This document shows positions 33,210 to 45,200 of a stretch of DNA of 64,000 bases, piece by piece. The position numbers were made by a program, and so were the translations under genes. Every line of letters begins with the position of its first letter. Positions within the stretch are counted from its first letter, which is position 1. The notes beneath the pieces were generated by a model, which saw only the letters and a list, made by a program, of their open reading frames with translations, did not search any database and was not told the origin of the DNA. Origin of the DNA: Siderastrea siderea (lineage: Eukaryota; Cnidaria; Anthozoa; Scleractinia; Rhizangiidae); the NCBI GenBank assembly GCA_964030785.1, contig OZ034978.1, forward strand, positions 12,513,953-12,577,952, written 5' to 3'.

Positions 33210-33420
33210 AGGGTGGGGAGCAGGGATGGCGCAGCGATGAGAGCGCTCACTTCCCACCAATGTGGCCCGGGTTCGACTCTCGGTCCCGGTGTCATATGTG
33301 GGTTGAGTTTGTTGTTGGTTCTCGTCCTTGCTCCGAGAGGTTTTTCTCCGGGTACTCCGGTTTTCCCCTCTCCTCAAAACCAACACTTCCAAATTCCAAT
33401 TAGATCTGGAGCGCAGGAAC
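33210..33420 (+). mobile_element. tRNA-derived SINE
   Basis: The head contains a Pol III A box (TGGCGCAGCGATGAGAGC, 33227-33244) and a B box (GGGTTCGACTC, 33269-33279) at tRNA-like spacing. A non-tRNA body follows (GTTGTTGGTTCTCGTCC, TTTTTCTCCGGGTACTCC) with a tail ending CCAATTAGATCTGGA. It is the best-preserved copy of the family whose remnants lie in intron 2 of both CA genes. Confidence 0.75.
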
Positions 33421-33429
33421 ACGTCTTAA

Positions 33430-33912
33430 CGAGCTTCCAAGCTCCTAAGTGTTTCGTGGGTAAACAAATTACCTTTTTTTAGCATGCAAAAAAGTACGCT
33501 TTCGAATAAAAGGGATGGCGAGAGGAAACTTGTGAACGGGGCCATAGCTTGTATCACCTCTTGAAACGATTGAATCTGGCAATGATCACCTGTGATAGCT
33601 ATAGACAAATGCAGAAGCGGGCTGTCACTGAGCAAGAGAAGAGATAGTGAACTGTTGTACAGAAGAACAGTGATTTAACGGCCGAAAGTGAATTTGCTTT
33701 CATAAAGGCGACAGATGGCCTCGAACACAAAAATCTCGGTCGTTGGTGAAACGCGTGACGGTCAAATACCCGTGACGGACGTCAATGACGCATCCGTGAC
33801 ACATACGTGAAGAGCACGTGTTTCCCCAAAATCTTGAATGAAAGAATGGAGAACAAAGAACAACAAATTACATATTTTTAGGCAAATATTTTACTAAGAT
33901 AAAGAATGCTTT
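33430..33912. other. Non-coding spacer
   Basis: No gene or clear repeat structure was seen between the SINE and the left arm of the Penelope-like element. The minus-strand ORF 33426-33635 has no domain. Confidence 0.4.
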
Positions 33913-33936
33913 TGCAATAAAAGTTAACGCAAGTAA

Positions 33937-33977
33937 CGAAAGACGTTTCGACCGTTCAACGGTCATTTTCAAGTTCG
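33937..33977 (-). ncRNA. Hammerhead-like motif, degenerate (left PLE arm)
   Basis: Read on the minus strand: CGAAC, then TTGAAAAT in place of CTGATGA, a perfect GACCGT-TGA-ACGGTC stem II, GAAAC, GTC, and TTTCG, which only partly pairs with CGAAC. The layout is that of the minimal type-I hammerhead of Penelope-like elements, but the catalytic CUGAUGA box is altered, so activity is doubtful. Confidence 0.45.
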
Positions 33978-34003
33978 GTGTTAGAATAAAATTACATGTG
34001 TAA

Positions 34004-34930
34004 GGGAAGGTACGTTTTTCTTGGGGGGGGAGGGCTGGGGAATTTTGGTTTTTTTTTTTTTCCAAAAAAGTGTTGGCCCTCCCTTGGGTTTTAATTAAAA
34101 AACTCCTGACCCCCCACCTTTAGGTGACTGACAAAAGCGCGACCCTCCCCTCACTGCAACATGGTATGTTCCATGCTGTAGAAACCTCAGAACGTTTCCC
34201 TTGTGAACGCAAAGTGTTTGAATATGAATGTATCTCGATATTGAATGTGTGCGTGCTGAAACAAGGAAAATGCGAACAATCAGTGTGGGATATTTACGTT
34301 TTATAGCTGAAGTTTGAATATGGAAGTATTTGAGTATTATAAAAGTTTTGAACATAAAATATCTAAGGGAAAATACACGCGTTTCTTTCTCCGACTAGCC
34401 GGCATTGCTGTTGGTTATTTTAACAGAAAGGTTTAGTTGTTAAGCATGCGAAATCTGCCTCTCAAAAACAAATATTTCCGTCATTTCCGACAGGGTAGAG
34501 CGCATTGTTGGATCTACTAATAACTCTTCAGAACTAAACGACTCAGGAGATCAGGCAGCGGATAGCCAACAGCAAGAAGCTGAAGAAACGATACCTGAGT
34601 CAAGTACTTCTCGATACGGACGGAAAAGGACACGAGTCCCCCGAGAAAAACTATGTGCCATGGCATAATATACATGTAAAAATGTAACCTAGTACCTATA
34701 ATAAAACACCAAATTAAACCAAAGTAGGTGAAAAGAAAAACTTAATCTGTAAGAAAAATGGAAAGCAACATCACAAAAATTCTCATTAAAAGACTCTGGA
34801 AAAGATGTGTGACCCTCCCTTGAATAGCTCACACGAGGTATGGCCCTCCCCTTTTGCTGCTCACTTTCCTTGATGACCCTCCCCTCTGAGGCCCCAGCCC
34901 TTCCCCTCCCAAGAAAAAACGTACCTTCCC
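34004..34930. mobile_element. Harbinger-like TIR element nested in the PLE arm
   Basis: This 927-bp insertion has ~38-bp inverted ends beginning GGGAAGGTACGTTTTT. TAA target duplications flank it (34001-34003 and 34931-34933). The opposite PLE arm near 36055-36070 reads straight through (TATATTTACACATG), which gives the empty site. The TWA target fits PIF/Harbinger. No transposase was found. A 58-codon open stretch at 34494-34668, preceded by a CAG acceptor, encodes a charged Ser/Glu/Arg-rich C-terminus of unknown origin. Confidence 0.8.
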
Positions 34931-35229
34931 TAAATATAGTAAAAGCGCTAAAAATATGTACATACAAACAATAGACAATAAGAATAAAAGGCTAAAAGGG
35001 GCTAAAAAATAACTTTGTGCAAATGGCATGCATAGCTGTAAAAGATATAATTAAAAGCGTATAAGGCGACGGGAATAAGAACATTAAAATACCTAAAAAT
35101 ACCTAAAAATAACTAAACAAATAATTTTGCGCGGAGCGAGTCGCTCTGTTTGTTGAGCTTTGGCTTGAGAAGTCTAATAAAAAGCATCTCAAAAATTTTA
35201 AAAACAGTCAAGCTTGCTCTGGCACTTCC

Positions 35230-35778
35230 TTAAAATCTTAAAATTCTTCTCGATGTTATCTGGCCCTTTCCATGTTGTTCTTTAATGTGACGTCCGATAG
35301 CCGATCCTTTGTGTTCTTCGATGCGCTGGTGTAAGTGCCGACACGAATAGCCGACATAATCTGCATCGCACAGATCACATTTAAAATAATACACAGCGCT
35401 TTGTTGGTTTACGATGGGCGGCTTCGTATTCTGTTCCTTCACTTTAATTATGTCTTTGATCTTTCTGCTGGTGTAAACAGGACGGATCTCGGTGTTTATC
35501 TTTCGGCTGAGATCACTTAGTTGTCTGCGTACTGAGTTGGCTGCTTTTTGGTCCTTGTACGGCAAAACGACTCTAATAGGAACTTCCTGCTGACTAGGGG
35601 CCTGCTGCTGTTGAGGACACGCATTCCCCGTTACAACTTTCGCCTCAACAAATTGTCGGATAGTGGTTTCTACGAGGGATTCTGGATATTGTAAACGAGC
35701 AAAGGTCTCTTTAAGACGTTCGCATTCTTGATGGCAAAGCTTCCAGTTCGAGGAAAGCTTGAATGCGCGATTAAGCAT
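35230..35778 (-). pseudogene. PLE GIY-YIG endonuclease domain (5'-truncated)
   Basis: The 182-codon ORF matches the C-terminal third of Penelope-like retroelement proteins. It starts with the linker after the RT (SSNWKLCHQECERLKETF, then a YPESL and IRQFV segment), continues through a PIRVVLPYKDQKA stretch, and ends with the nuclease motifs VYYF...DADYVGYS and R-x-x-EH (GIY-YIG signature and the catalytic Arg/His region). Full-length proteins of this family are usually several hundred residues longer with an RT domain; that part is missing, so the ORF is a remnant even though it is open. In an intact element the enzyme nicks target DNA for retrotransposition. Confidence 0.75.
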
Positions 35779-36088
35779 TGTTTTAATTAAAATAATTTAA
35801 TTTTTGAGATGCTTTTTATTAGACTTCTCAAGCCAAAGCTCAACAAACAGAGCGACTCGCTCCGCGCAAAATTATTTGTTTAGTTATTTTTAGGTATTTT
35901 TAGGTATTTTAATGTTCTTATGCCCGTCGCCTTATACGCTTTTAATTATATCTTTTACAGCTATGCATGCCATTTGCACAAAGTTATTTTTTAGCCACTT
36001 TTAGCCTTTTATTCTTATTGTCTATTGTTTGTATGTACATATTTTTAGCGCTTTTACTATATTTACACATGTAATTTTATTCTAACAC

Positions 36089-36129
36089 CGAACTTAAAAA
36101 TGACCGTTGAACGGTCGAAACGTCGTTCG
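36089..36129 (+). ncRNA. Hammerhead-like motif (right PLE arm)
   Basis: CGAAC and GTTCG form a perfect stem I, with GACCGT-TGA-ACGGTC as stem II, GAAAC, and the GTC triplet before stem I. The box corresponding to CTGATGA reads TTAAAAAT, so the core is not canonical. The same motif is in the left arm. Confidence 0.5.
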
Positions 36130-36158
36130 TTACTTGCGTTAACTTTTATTGCAAAATC

Positions 36159-36950
36159 AACTTCAAAGAACTTGTTGATTCGAAAGAATGCTTTGCTTTA
36201 AAAAAGGCGTTTACCCAGATAAGAACTGCTTAACCTCAAAAAAACGAATCGCGTTCAATCCTCGCTTCATCGATCGTGTATATAAACGTTTTGTTCACTT
36301 GCTTTCAATCAGTTTGCCGCCTTCGCAAAAACGTGGCTTTCTACACAAAACAGGATTTTCCGCTATAATTTTGATATAATTTTTCGGTTTTGTTAAGTGA
36401 AATTTCGTGTCATTTACCATTGTGCTTGTAATTGATTAACAAGCCCTTAAGGGTCGGCTAAAAGCCTTTGATACTTTCTATCCAGTGTTCAATATTCCTT
36501 GGTATCGCGATATCAAGAGAAGATAAGATAAGAGGCTCCATTCCCAGTACTCACCATATTCCATAGGTAATCCACTATTCTTCGCTGGATCAACCGCAGC
36601 CAGAAAGGAAGCAGTTTGGGGTTACAATGTTGGCCTTTGATAATTTAGATGTGCAGATGTTTGTCGTAAGAAGGATATTAGAATTCACATTTGACATGTT
36701 TTATAAACGACTTACATTCGCAACTACCATTAAGCCAATACACCTTTCAACAGGAAGTCACGTTCCAATTACAGTTGACTCCCGATTAAAATCGAACCCT
36801 CGATAATTTGTCGCGAAAGTAACAGTTGTATTGTGTATCGTTTTTGTTCTTGTTTTAGTATTGCGTGCTTCAGGTCATTTCGGATTAGAATTTCGAAGTG
36901 CGTGTTATGAAAACAAGCGTGACAGTTTTTATTAGTTTGACTGCCAGCTA
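36159..36950. other. Non-coding spacer
   Basis: The ORF 36188-36379 has no recognisable domain. Near 36771-36810 a CAGTTGACTCCCGATT-AAATCGAACC string resembles a pogo/Tigger terminus, and a matching inverted string lies at ~42950-42975. This is too weak to call an element. Confidence 0.4.
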
Positions 36951-36953
36951 TTA

Positions 36954-38869
36954 GGGGCCGACCATTTAACTTTTGAGGGGGGGGGGGGGGGTGGATGTTT
37001 TCTGGTCAGCAAGCTTTTTTTTTTCTAGCAACCTAGTGGGCAGGATATTTTTTTCCCTTCTAAATGCTGGAGCTTTGTTCACAGACAAGACAACAAATAG
37101 ATAAATCATAAGTGAAATGCATGGGCTTGAGTTTGTTTCATGGGATTATGAAAATCACTTACACTATTTTTTTTGTATGAGCTTACTAATTAGGGTTTGA
37201 CATATTATGCCGGCATAATTTCGAGCATAATACTATAGGTGAGCATCGAGCATAATGCCGGCATAATAGTGCTATTTGCCAGCATAATAGTGCCATTTTG
37301 TGACATAACAGTTATTTATTTTTTTAGAGCTACAACTGTCCATTTATTAAGTTAAAACTACAAAATTCAAGCTATTTTAATGTTCTTCGTGGTTCCCATT
37401 ACTACCGAGCACTGTAGGCTTGTTCCCAGTGTATCCTCAAGTGGGTTGGATCTTTAGGCCTGGTTACTCTCATTATGCCAGACTTCTATAAAGGCCTTCC
37501 TGGTTTTTATTTTCGCACTTCAGGGGGGTCCGGGAAAAATTTTTTATGGCATAATTATATATCTCATTTTAAAATATAAAAACATTGAAAATATAGATAC
37601 ATGTTACTGTTTACTTATTTATTTATTTATAGTTGACAACAAGAAAGGTTTGGATCTGTTTCTTTTTATACTGAATATATATTATAATAAAGATATATCT
37701 TATTTAAAAATATAAAAACATAGAAAAATATAGATACATGTTACTGTTATTTATTTACGGTTGACAACAAGAAAGGTTTGGATCTGTTTCTTTTTATACT
37801 GAATATGTTATAATAGAGATATATCTTATTTACAAATATTTAAACATAGAAAAATATAAATACATGTTATAATTACGGTTGACAACAAGAATCATAGAAT
37901 AGTTTCATAACAAGAATTAGGGATTTAACCAAGGTTTGAAATGGCAGAGGGTGGGGAATTTAAAAATTTTAGTGACCCAAAATATTTGAAAATGTCAATC
38001 ATTATAGCCCTTGGGTATGCCTGCACTCCCCCCATTGGGGCTAGACATTGATAGGTGCATTACTAAAACATCGCAAAAATCAAAAATGGCAAAAATGTTA
38101 TATGTTATAAATGTTATGTTACATGAAAATGCTTCAGTTAAAAAGATTAAAAATGAACAAATTATTTTTCTTTGTCTAATAAAACTTGATTCTTTAAATA
38201 GAAAAATTTACCTCCATTACTGCTTGTGATATTATAAAGCTAACGAGTTTGGATACAGTACGAGCCAGCGAGCCAGAAATCCCTAATCCCAATAAAAAGG
38301 CTAACCGCAAGCTACCTATAAAGGAACTGTAGGCTAACTGCAGTGCTAACTAGGTTAGCCAATGTGTAATTTAGGCTAACCATAATGGCTTGCATGACTC
38401 CTATGACTCGCAAGCCTTGTGAACCGTGCAAGCCAGAAATTCCTTTATATCCCATTATATAGGGCTAACCGCAAGCTACCTATTAAAGCTAATAACTGTA
38501 GGCTAACCGGAATGTTGTTTTGGCTAAACCAGAGTGTGATTTAGGCTAACTGGAGTGGCTCGCTGGCTCACAGATTGTCGGACCCTATAAAGCTAAGAAT
38601 GCATTGCACATTCTGAAGCATAACCAACTCCACCGTTAAAGGGAGCAACGGAAGAATGGTTGCAGTTTTGCTGGGATTTTGTAAAGTCCCCCTGGAATGA
38701 TGAAATAGCTTTGCAACATTTTTTTTTCTTGCTTTCAGCAGTGCAAGAATTTTTTTCTATTTCATTTGTGCTGCATGCAATTTTTTTCTTCCGACAAGGG
38801 CTTGCAGGAAATTTTTTTTCGAAATCATCCACCCCCCCCCCCCCCCTCAAGAGTTAAATGGTCGGCCCC
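36954..38869. mobile_element. Harbinger-like TIR element, 1.9 kb
   Basis: The inverted ends GGGGCCGACCATTTAAC (left) and GTTAAATGGTCGGCCCC (right) continue into long G or C runs. They are flanked by TTA at 36951-36953 and 38870-38872. The ends resemble GGGGCCGATTA of the small element in CA2 intron 1, so the two belong to related families. The inside has GCATAAT-rich tracts, a triplicated ~125-bp repeat and GCTAACC/GCAAGCTACCTAT repeats, but no transposase. Confidence 0.8.
37555..37900. repeat. ~125-bp tandem repeat (3 copies) inside the Harbinger-like element
   Basis: Three successive copies contain ATATATCT-ATTT-AAATAT, AGATACATGTTA and GTTGACAACAAGAA (anchors near 37633, 37752 and 37879). 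Copies 1 and 2 also share GGTTTGGATCTGTTTC. They are AT-rich, and no function is apparent. Confidence 0.75.
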
Positions 38870-38872
38870 TTA

Positions 38873-39556
38873 TTGCAGTTTTGATGATAATGTCATGATG
38901 ATGTCATAAAATGGTCGTAAGCCAATCAAATTAAGTTTTCGCTAAGGTTTATGGAGTGCCGCGCTCAGGTTTCACAAGAGTTCACCAGACAGTGTTACGC
39001 GTAGCTGTTACGCGTGCAGTGTGAGATCAATAAACCAGTGAAGTTTGCAAAGAACGGCTTCTTAAATTTGGCATTCGCAACAAACTCGAAGTTAGCGCAA
39101 ACTAGAAACAAAAATAAATCGATTTCCCCCAGATTAGCTTGATGCATTACTGTACATCACTATCCTGACTTCATTCAACAGCACTGCGCATCCTTTCCAC
39201 GCATAATTTGCGTCATTAGGGCGTTGCAGTGCGCGCGCTTTTAAAAATCGGTTTTCCTTGGAACTGAGCTGTTAAGAAAACTTTATGGTCGTTTTCTCCC
39301 AAACGAGAAAGGTTACCACATTTTAAATTCATAAATTAAATGACACACGCTTGACTACAATATATTGCGATTTTAAGAAAACTTGAAAATTCTTCTTTGA
39401 AATATTTTATCTAAATGGGAAAAGAACACGTGTTTATGTACAGCAGGGTATGTGCACCTGCTGCAAATTTGTTACATAATCTTAATTCCTGTTTAACTAA
39501 AATAGCTTACAGTGCACAATAAATATCTATTTTGTTGAACCGCTCCAATATTTTAT
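38873..39556. other. Non-coding spacer
   Basis: No gene or clear repeat was seen between the two TIR elements. Confidence 0.4.
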
Positions 39557-42243
39557 AGGCGTTCCCGTCGTTAACGGACTAATGAATTCATTATTGGAAA
39601 ATTGATTCCGTTCGTTGATTGAACAATCCATTCGTGAAATAAATAATCCAATATTCAAATTGCGCCTCGATTCAATAATCGAATGTTGAATTGATTGATG
39701 AACAAACGCCTTGCCATGTATTTCTCCTGAAATGCCAATTTTCAAGTTTATTTTTAGTATAAAGTGCAAAATGAGATTGTAAAATAACGCAAAAGTTGCG
39801 TGTCACAGCAGACAACAAAGATCAATCGATCGATCAAACTGGTATGCTTTTGCAAATATTCACAAGTATTCTTTAACCGAAACGGCAAATATCAAAAGGA
39901 AGAATTAATCGTATGTACCAAAGCCGGTAGAAAAAGGAACAACATTCGCTACTAATGGCGTGTTTATCGGCAAAAATTAGAATAACAAAATAACTTACCG
40001 TTCTTTATTCAAGTCCGCCATGTTTGCCGGCCGCACTCCCTTCCATATATGGTAGCGGAACCTGCGGGCAAAGCCCGCCAGCGGAGCTCCATTGCTAAGC
40101 AAAATTTGGTAACCTATCGATCCAAGAAATTTTGGTTGTGACGTAATAGTCAAGTGACCGTCCGTCCGTCCGTCCGCACAGACTTTGCGGGAGGGGAAGG
40201 GGAGTCCCAAGACAACCCGAAAGGGGGGGGGGGGGGTAGAGAATGCAATCTTTTCTTGGCGGGAAATCGCGCGGTGCTTTTGGGCAACCGGCGTTTTTCT
40301 TGGCGGGAAATCGCATGACCGATTGTACGAGAGTACTGAAGCACTTGACAAAAAAAACATCTAATATCGATATATCTATAAATGGAAAGAAAAAGTTCAA
40401 AAGAATACTGGTAGAAGGCGAAAAGTTCAAGCCACAAAAGCTGCCTTCAAAGGACTTCATCGCTTTGTTTTCTTCACGGCGGAGAGCTTGCCCTGTTCTG
40501 AAACATAACCGAGTAAGTGAAGTTTAAGGTTTTAAAGGTGCATGATTTTGAGTATTACGGTGAAAGAAATTACGTTTTGAAATGGGAACGTATTTTATGT
40601 CATTAGAAATGTGTCATTTACTTTTGACTTTAAAAAATTATCAGAAAACGCGCTCAGATTTGTGACAGATGTAGTCTTAAATATTTTGCCATGCTCAGCC
40701 GATTTCACTCGCGTGGACCGATCCACGATTTTGGAAGTGTAACGCGAATTGCATTTGAGTATAAACTTACGGGTTTTCGAATAAACTTTTTTTAAAAATG
40801 ATTTCTCTGTCCATTATTTCGTGTTTATTTTTTCATAACAGTAGGTCTAAGCACAGTCACAAGACAACTAGCTGCACAAGTATCACTTCAGTGAGATTAC
40901 GACGAATAATTGCTTTCAATTTTGACTTTCGGGTACATCTCTTTGTGCAATTGTCGATTTTCTTTTCAATAGTAATAACCTTTTAAGCGAAGGAGTTGTC
41001 GGTTTAAAGCTATTTTATCCCAAAAGCTTCCGAAAACAGTCTTGTGTGTTCCACAAAGCGTTTAACTTTATATAGGCTTACTTCGCATCCGCATAACTTA
41101 TGCCGGCATAATTTAAAGCTTGTTTGGTGTTTGTTTGTATTGAATCTTGATGGTCTCTACTGAGTTAGTGGACGAAATATAACAGTTACTTAAAAAACTA
41201 TAAGCAAAGCAGTTGTCGGTTTAAACCTATTATATCCGAAAAGCTTCCAAAACCAATTCTGTATACTTCTAAAAGCTCTCAAATTTCAAACATTTTGCAG
41301 CCTCAAAACTTATGCCATAGAGTTAAGCATGTTTGGTGTTTGTTTGTTTTCAATCTCGATGGTCTCAAGTTAGAAAACGAAATACAAGGGCTACTTAAGT
41401 CACTACAAGTGAAGCAGTTTTGAGTTTAAAGCTATATTATCCGGTAAGTAATGAGTGTTCATCAAAGCGCTCGAATTTTTTCGCGGCTGCTATAAAAGCC
41501 TACGCGACATTTCTTCGATAAGTTTATTACAAGTGATTCGAAGCTCCGCAAATCCTTTCTTTCGGATAATCCCAGTAAAATGCCGGTGAAATGCCTGTAT
41601 AATTTTTTTACCAGACTAATAGTGGCAGTTCATGTTATTTGTTAACATCTGAACGCGATGAAGATAACCCATTTAAATTTTGTTGTTGTAAATGAGCGCC
41701 GTTTGAAGTTCATTCAAGCGAACAGCCAATAATCGAAGGAGATTTGACAAGTCTTGACAGTTAATGACAGGATATGGAAACATTGCAAAAACCAAGCAAG
41801 ACGACTCGTGAGTAAAATATGTGTTCAGTTTGATACCCGAAAAAAAAATCAAGCTGTGCTCAGCCTCTAGAATGACCTTTCGAGCTTGGTTTTACAGAAC
41901 AGATCCCCAAAGTATTGGAGGACAATTCGGAACACTTTCGGGCTTTTTGAGAAACACTTTTCGGAAGCGAAAGAGCCAAAAAAAGCCCCGAAATATATTT
42001 GAGACCGAAAGGTTCAGGACTATTTTTGAGAAACGAACACCAATTTATTCCTTGGCGGCTCCGCTAATAGGCTTGGTTAAATCTATATATTATGGCTTTT
42101 GTTCAGTAATCCAATCAACATTCGATTATTGAATCGAGGCTCAATTTGAATGTTGGATTATTCATTTCACGAATGGATTATTCAATCAACGAACGGAATC
42201 AATATTCCATTAACGAATTCATTAGTCCGTTTACGACGAGAAA
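39557..42243. mobile_element. 2.7-kb element with ~140-bp terminal inverted repeats
   Basis: The left end (39557-~39705) and right end (~42103-42243) are reverse complements with few mismatches. They share AACGGACTAATGAATTC, GATTCCGTTCGTTGATTGAA and TCGATTCAATAATCGAATGT. The interior has a doubled TTCTTGGCGGGAAATCGC (40252 and 40297), a poly-G run and gcataat-type sequence, and no recognisable transposase. The target duplication could not be defined, and the superfamily is unknown. Confidence 0.7.
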
Positions 42244-45200
42244 ATTTTTTTATTACATAAAAAAAACAATTGGACCGAGTCTTAATATAATTTAAACTGA
42301 TTCCTTTTTCTTGGATGGAATCAAGTTAACTCGAAGTAAATCCGTTTTCCTTTCAGTTAAGACATTTTCTTACTAATTTTACCCTCGATAACTCGAACCT
42401 TCCTTAAAGGAACTATGTCACGGCGTTTTCATTCATTTTTCTGATCTGACAAAACTATTTTCTCATTAACGGAAACCTCAAAATAATAGTTTCCTAAGGT
42501 AGAAAAACACCAAAGAAGTAATAATTAACCAAAACTAAACAAGGATGGTTACGACTGAGGGAGATTAAGACGGATTACGAATGACAAACTTGAAAAAACT
42601 GGTTGCGTTATCCGTGACGTAGCTCCTTTAATAACTGTGTTATGAAGTGATAAATCGATCGTGTATTAAAACAAACATGTCATTTTGTACAAAAAATTCT
42701 AAATCTAGCACTCTCGAAAGCAAACTTTGAGAAAAAAAGTACCGTTTTGCATTCGCGAGTAGGCCAAAGAAAATTACCAAGGAGTAATCAAGTTAAAATT
42801 AATTCCGTAAAATTTTGCCTTTCATGACCAGCGTTAGAAATTTTGCTGAAGTTTCAAAGGTGGCACTAGGCGACTGCTTTCTCTAATTTCTGCAATTCTG
42901 GTCCTTTGATACCATCTCCTGATAACTCGAGCCATTTTCGATTTCCTTGGAAGGTTTGAGTTATCGGGAGTCAACTGCAAATGGCAAAATGATTAACATA
43001 GGCTAAATTAGCTTTGGACAAGGGCTATTAAATATGATGGATGGACTCTCTAATCTTCATTCTCCATAAGCAAAATTTAAAAAAAACATGAGAATTAACA
43101 GGCTTTCCGTCCTCAGTTTTATGAAACACCAAAATAAAGCCTCGCTAAATATGGGTTCGCTTATTTTTCGAAATGAATGGGTCTGTGCCATGGGGATTTT
43201 GCTGGAGTTTTGTCAAGTTGTGCTAAAATAATGATTTAAAAGTACCTTCGCTCACACAGGAAATGCTCCTGAAACACCCGGTAACAAAAACAAGAGGAAA
43301 CTTTTGCAAAAAAAAAAAAGAAAATCATAATACGTTTTTTACGATTTTTGGAGAACATGTACCGGCAACCGCGGAACTTGAAAACTGAGGTTCGCCCGAC
43401 GCGTTCACTTGTAAACTGGCCGGCCATCCGTGGCCAAAGCCACTTAATAATAGTTTCACTTCACTTAAGATAGTGTCTTTTAACAAAGCGGACTATTATT
43501 TTTAGGTTTTCATTGATGTAAATAAACTTTTTCAAAGTGTCAAAGTTAGCTGATATAGTCACTTGAAGTACTTGGATATGTAAGTCAGTATTTTCTCGTA
43601 ATTCTTTGTTTTTGTAGAATAAAGCGGGGGAAAAATGCTTGGACAAGAAATACAGAAGAGGGCTTGATACGAAACAGTTTGGTGGAGGTCTACTGCAGGC
43701 GAAATAGCACTTCCTTTTTAGATTGGGAACGTCAAGAAAAGGGGCTTGTACGGATTTCTTACCTTGTTATAAGTAAGCTCCGTGGCCTCGATTCGCTATA
43801 TCTTTTTATATGAGGCACTCGGACGTGCAACTGGTTTTCCTCTGTTGAAATGCTTTTATATTAAGAGAAGGAAAGCTGTTTCCGAGAACATAACTTCCCG
43901 GACTTTCAACTAACAATTTCCTGTGAAGGTATTGCGGACACTGTGGTTCCTTACAGATAGTGGATATTGTATAAAGTGACAACATCACTGCCAAATCATA
44001 GATCTGATTTGATACGAGCACTACTATTAAAAGACGACCAATAGAATTTTTCTGTCAAGGGACTATTTAAACTATAGAGTTCTGCTGTGGAAGGCACTTA
44101 CGTGTGATAGGTTTCCCGGGGAAACTTGGTGTTTACAACAAATATTAGCCCTCGAATATAAAAAGTTTGAACATCAAATTTCCGAGGGAACCTAGCACAC
44201 ATAGGGCCTGAGACAAAAGAACTATTATTTTTATTGTAGAACGCCACGTTTTGAGGAAAAATTGCCAAAACGGGCACTATGTGCTGATGGGCGCCAACTG
44301 AGAAGAGACACTATTGCGTCACGTGATCAATTTCGACCAACGGGAGCACGCCAAAATTTAGCGTTGTACTGTAAAGCCTGATAGTTGCCAACAGAAATCT
44401 GATGTTCTAAAACAAATATTAACTCATGGGAAGAGAAGTGTCACGATGCAGATGTCGCTTAAACTATATCTTAGTTTAATTTTGTTCACGAAGAGCCAAT
44501 AACGATATGTGATTCTCATTAATACTTTCCTTCTTTAATTCAGCCTTAATTAGTTTGTGCTGAAACACTTTCACCCGCTTTCACGTGATCTTTCAGCCCC
44601 CTTCTAAACTAACGGCTAGTAAGGGTATTAGAGAAATGCTGTTCCAGGTGATATTTTAAGCTTCGCTGAGCTTTGCACGGCTCTGAAATCTGTCCTTTTG
44701 TGAAGGGAAAATTTGACCAACATAACAATATCTTGCACCTAGGAAGATATTGTTGACGCGAGATAACATCAGACGAACTTTTTGAGAATTTTTTCTTAGA
44801 ACTGTGAAATCTGTTTCAGTTTATTAGCTAACGAAGTCGGGAAATATCGATTGCAGCTCGGACAACACACTAGTAATTGGTGCAAAACTCAATAAATCCT
44901 TTGTACGCGTTCATCCTTATCGCATTTTGGCCCAGGCTGAAAGCCGGAAACGTGTTACGAACTGAAGGTCAATAACGATTCGCCCTTTCGAGATGAAATC
45001 TCTTGAATACCATTAAGCCATTTTCTGCATTATTTTGTAATGTAATGTTATAATGTACACGCAAGTACAGAAAATCAGTGCAAAACAAATTGAAACAAAC
45101 TTTATTTGATTACTCAGCTGAAACGCTAACAAATTACACTTTTTCTGTGAATTAAAAAATGGTATTAGCTTTTTAAGTCTCGAACTTAATGAAAATCAGG

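Larger units (their letters stand above)
33913..36158. mobile_element. Penelope-like element with long inverted arms
   Basis: A central GIY-YIG ORF on the minus strand (35230-35778) is bracketed by inverted arms. The inner parts ~34931-35196 and ~35795-36062, and the outer parts 33913-34003 and ~36064-36158, are reverse complements of each other. The left arm is split by the TIR element 34004-34930. Both arms read outward as the 3' flank of the element, and each contains a hammerhead-like motif. This fits a 5'-truncated Penelope-like copy joined to an inverted piece of its own 3' end, a known habit of the family. No RT domain remains. Confidence 0.75.

Noticed and set aside
37200..37560. Repeated GCATAAT words suggesting a CRISPR-like array
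   Set aside because: Spacing is irregular, the words are short and spacers are not uniform. It is ordinary AT-rich repeat DNA in a eukaryotic transposon.
40243..40527. ORF ending at a GTAAGT donor inside the 2.7-kb TIR element
   Set aside because: It begins inside a G-run and doubled repeat, has no domain, and no partner exon could be matched, so it is too weak for a gene call.
36771..42975. One large pogo-type element bounded by GTTGACTCCCGAT-type strings
   Set aside because: The two strings face each other, but only one side has a possible TA and the similarity is short. Two independent relics are as likely.
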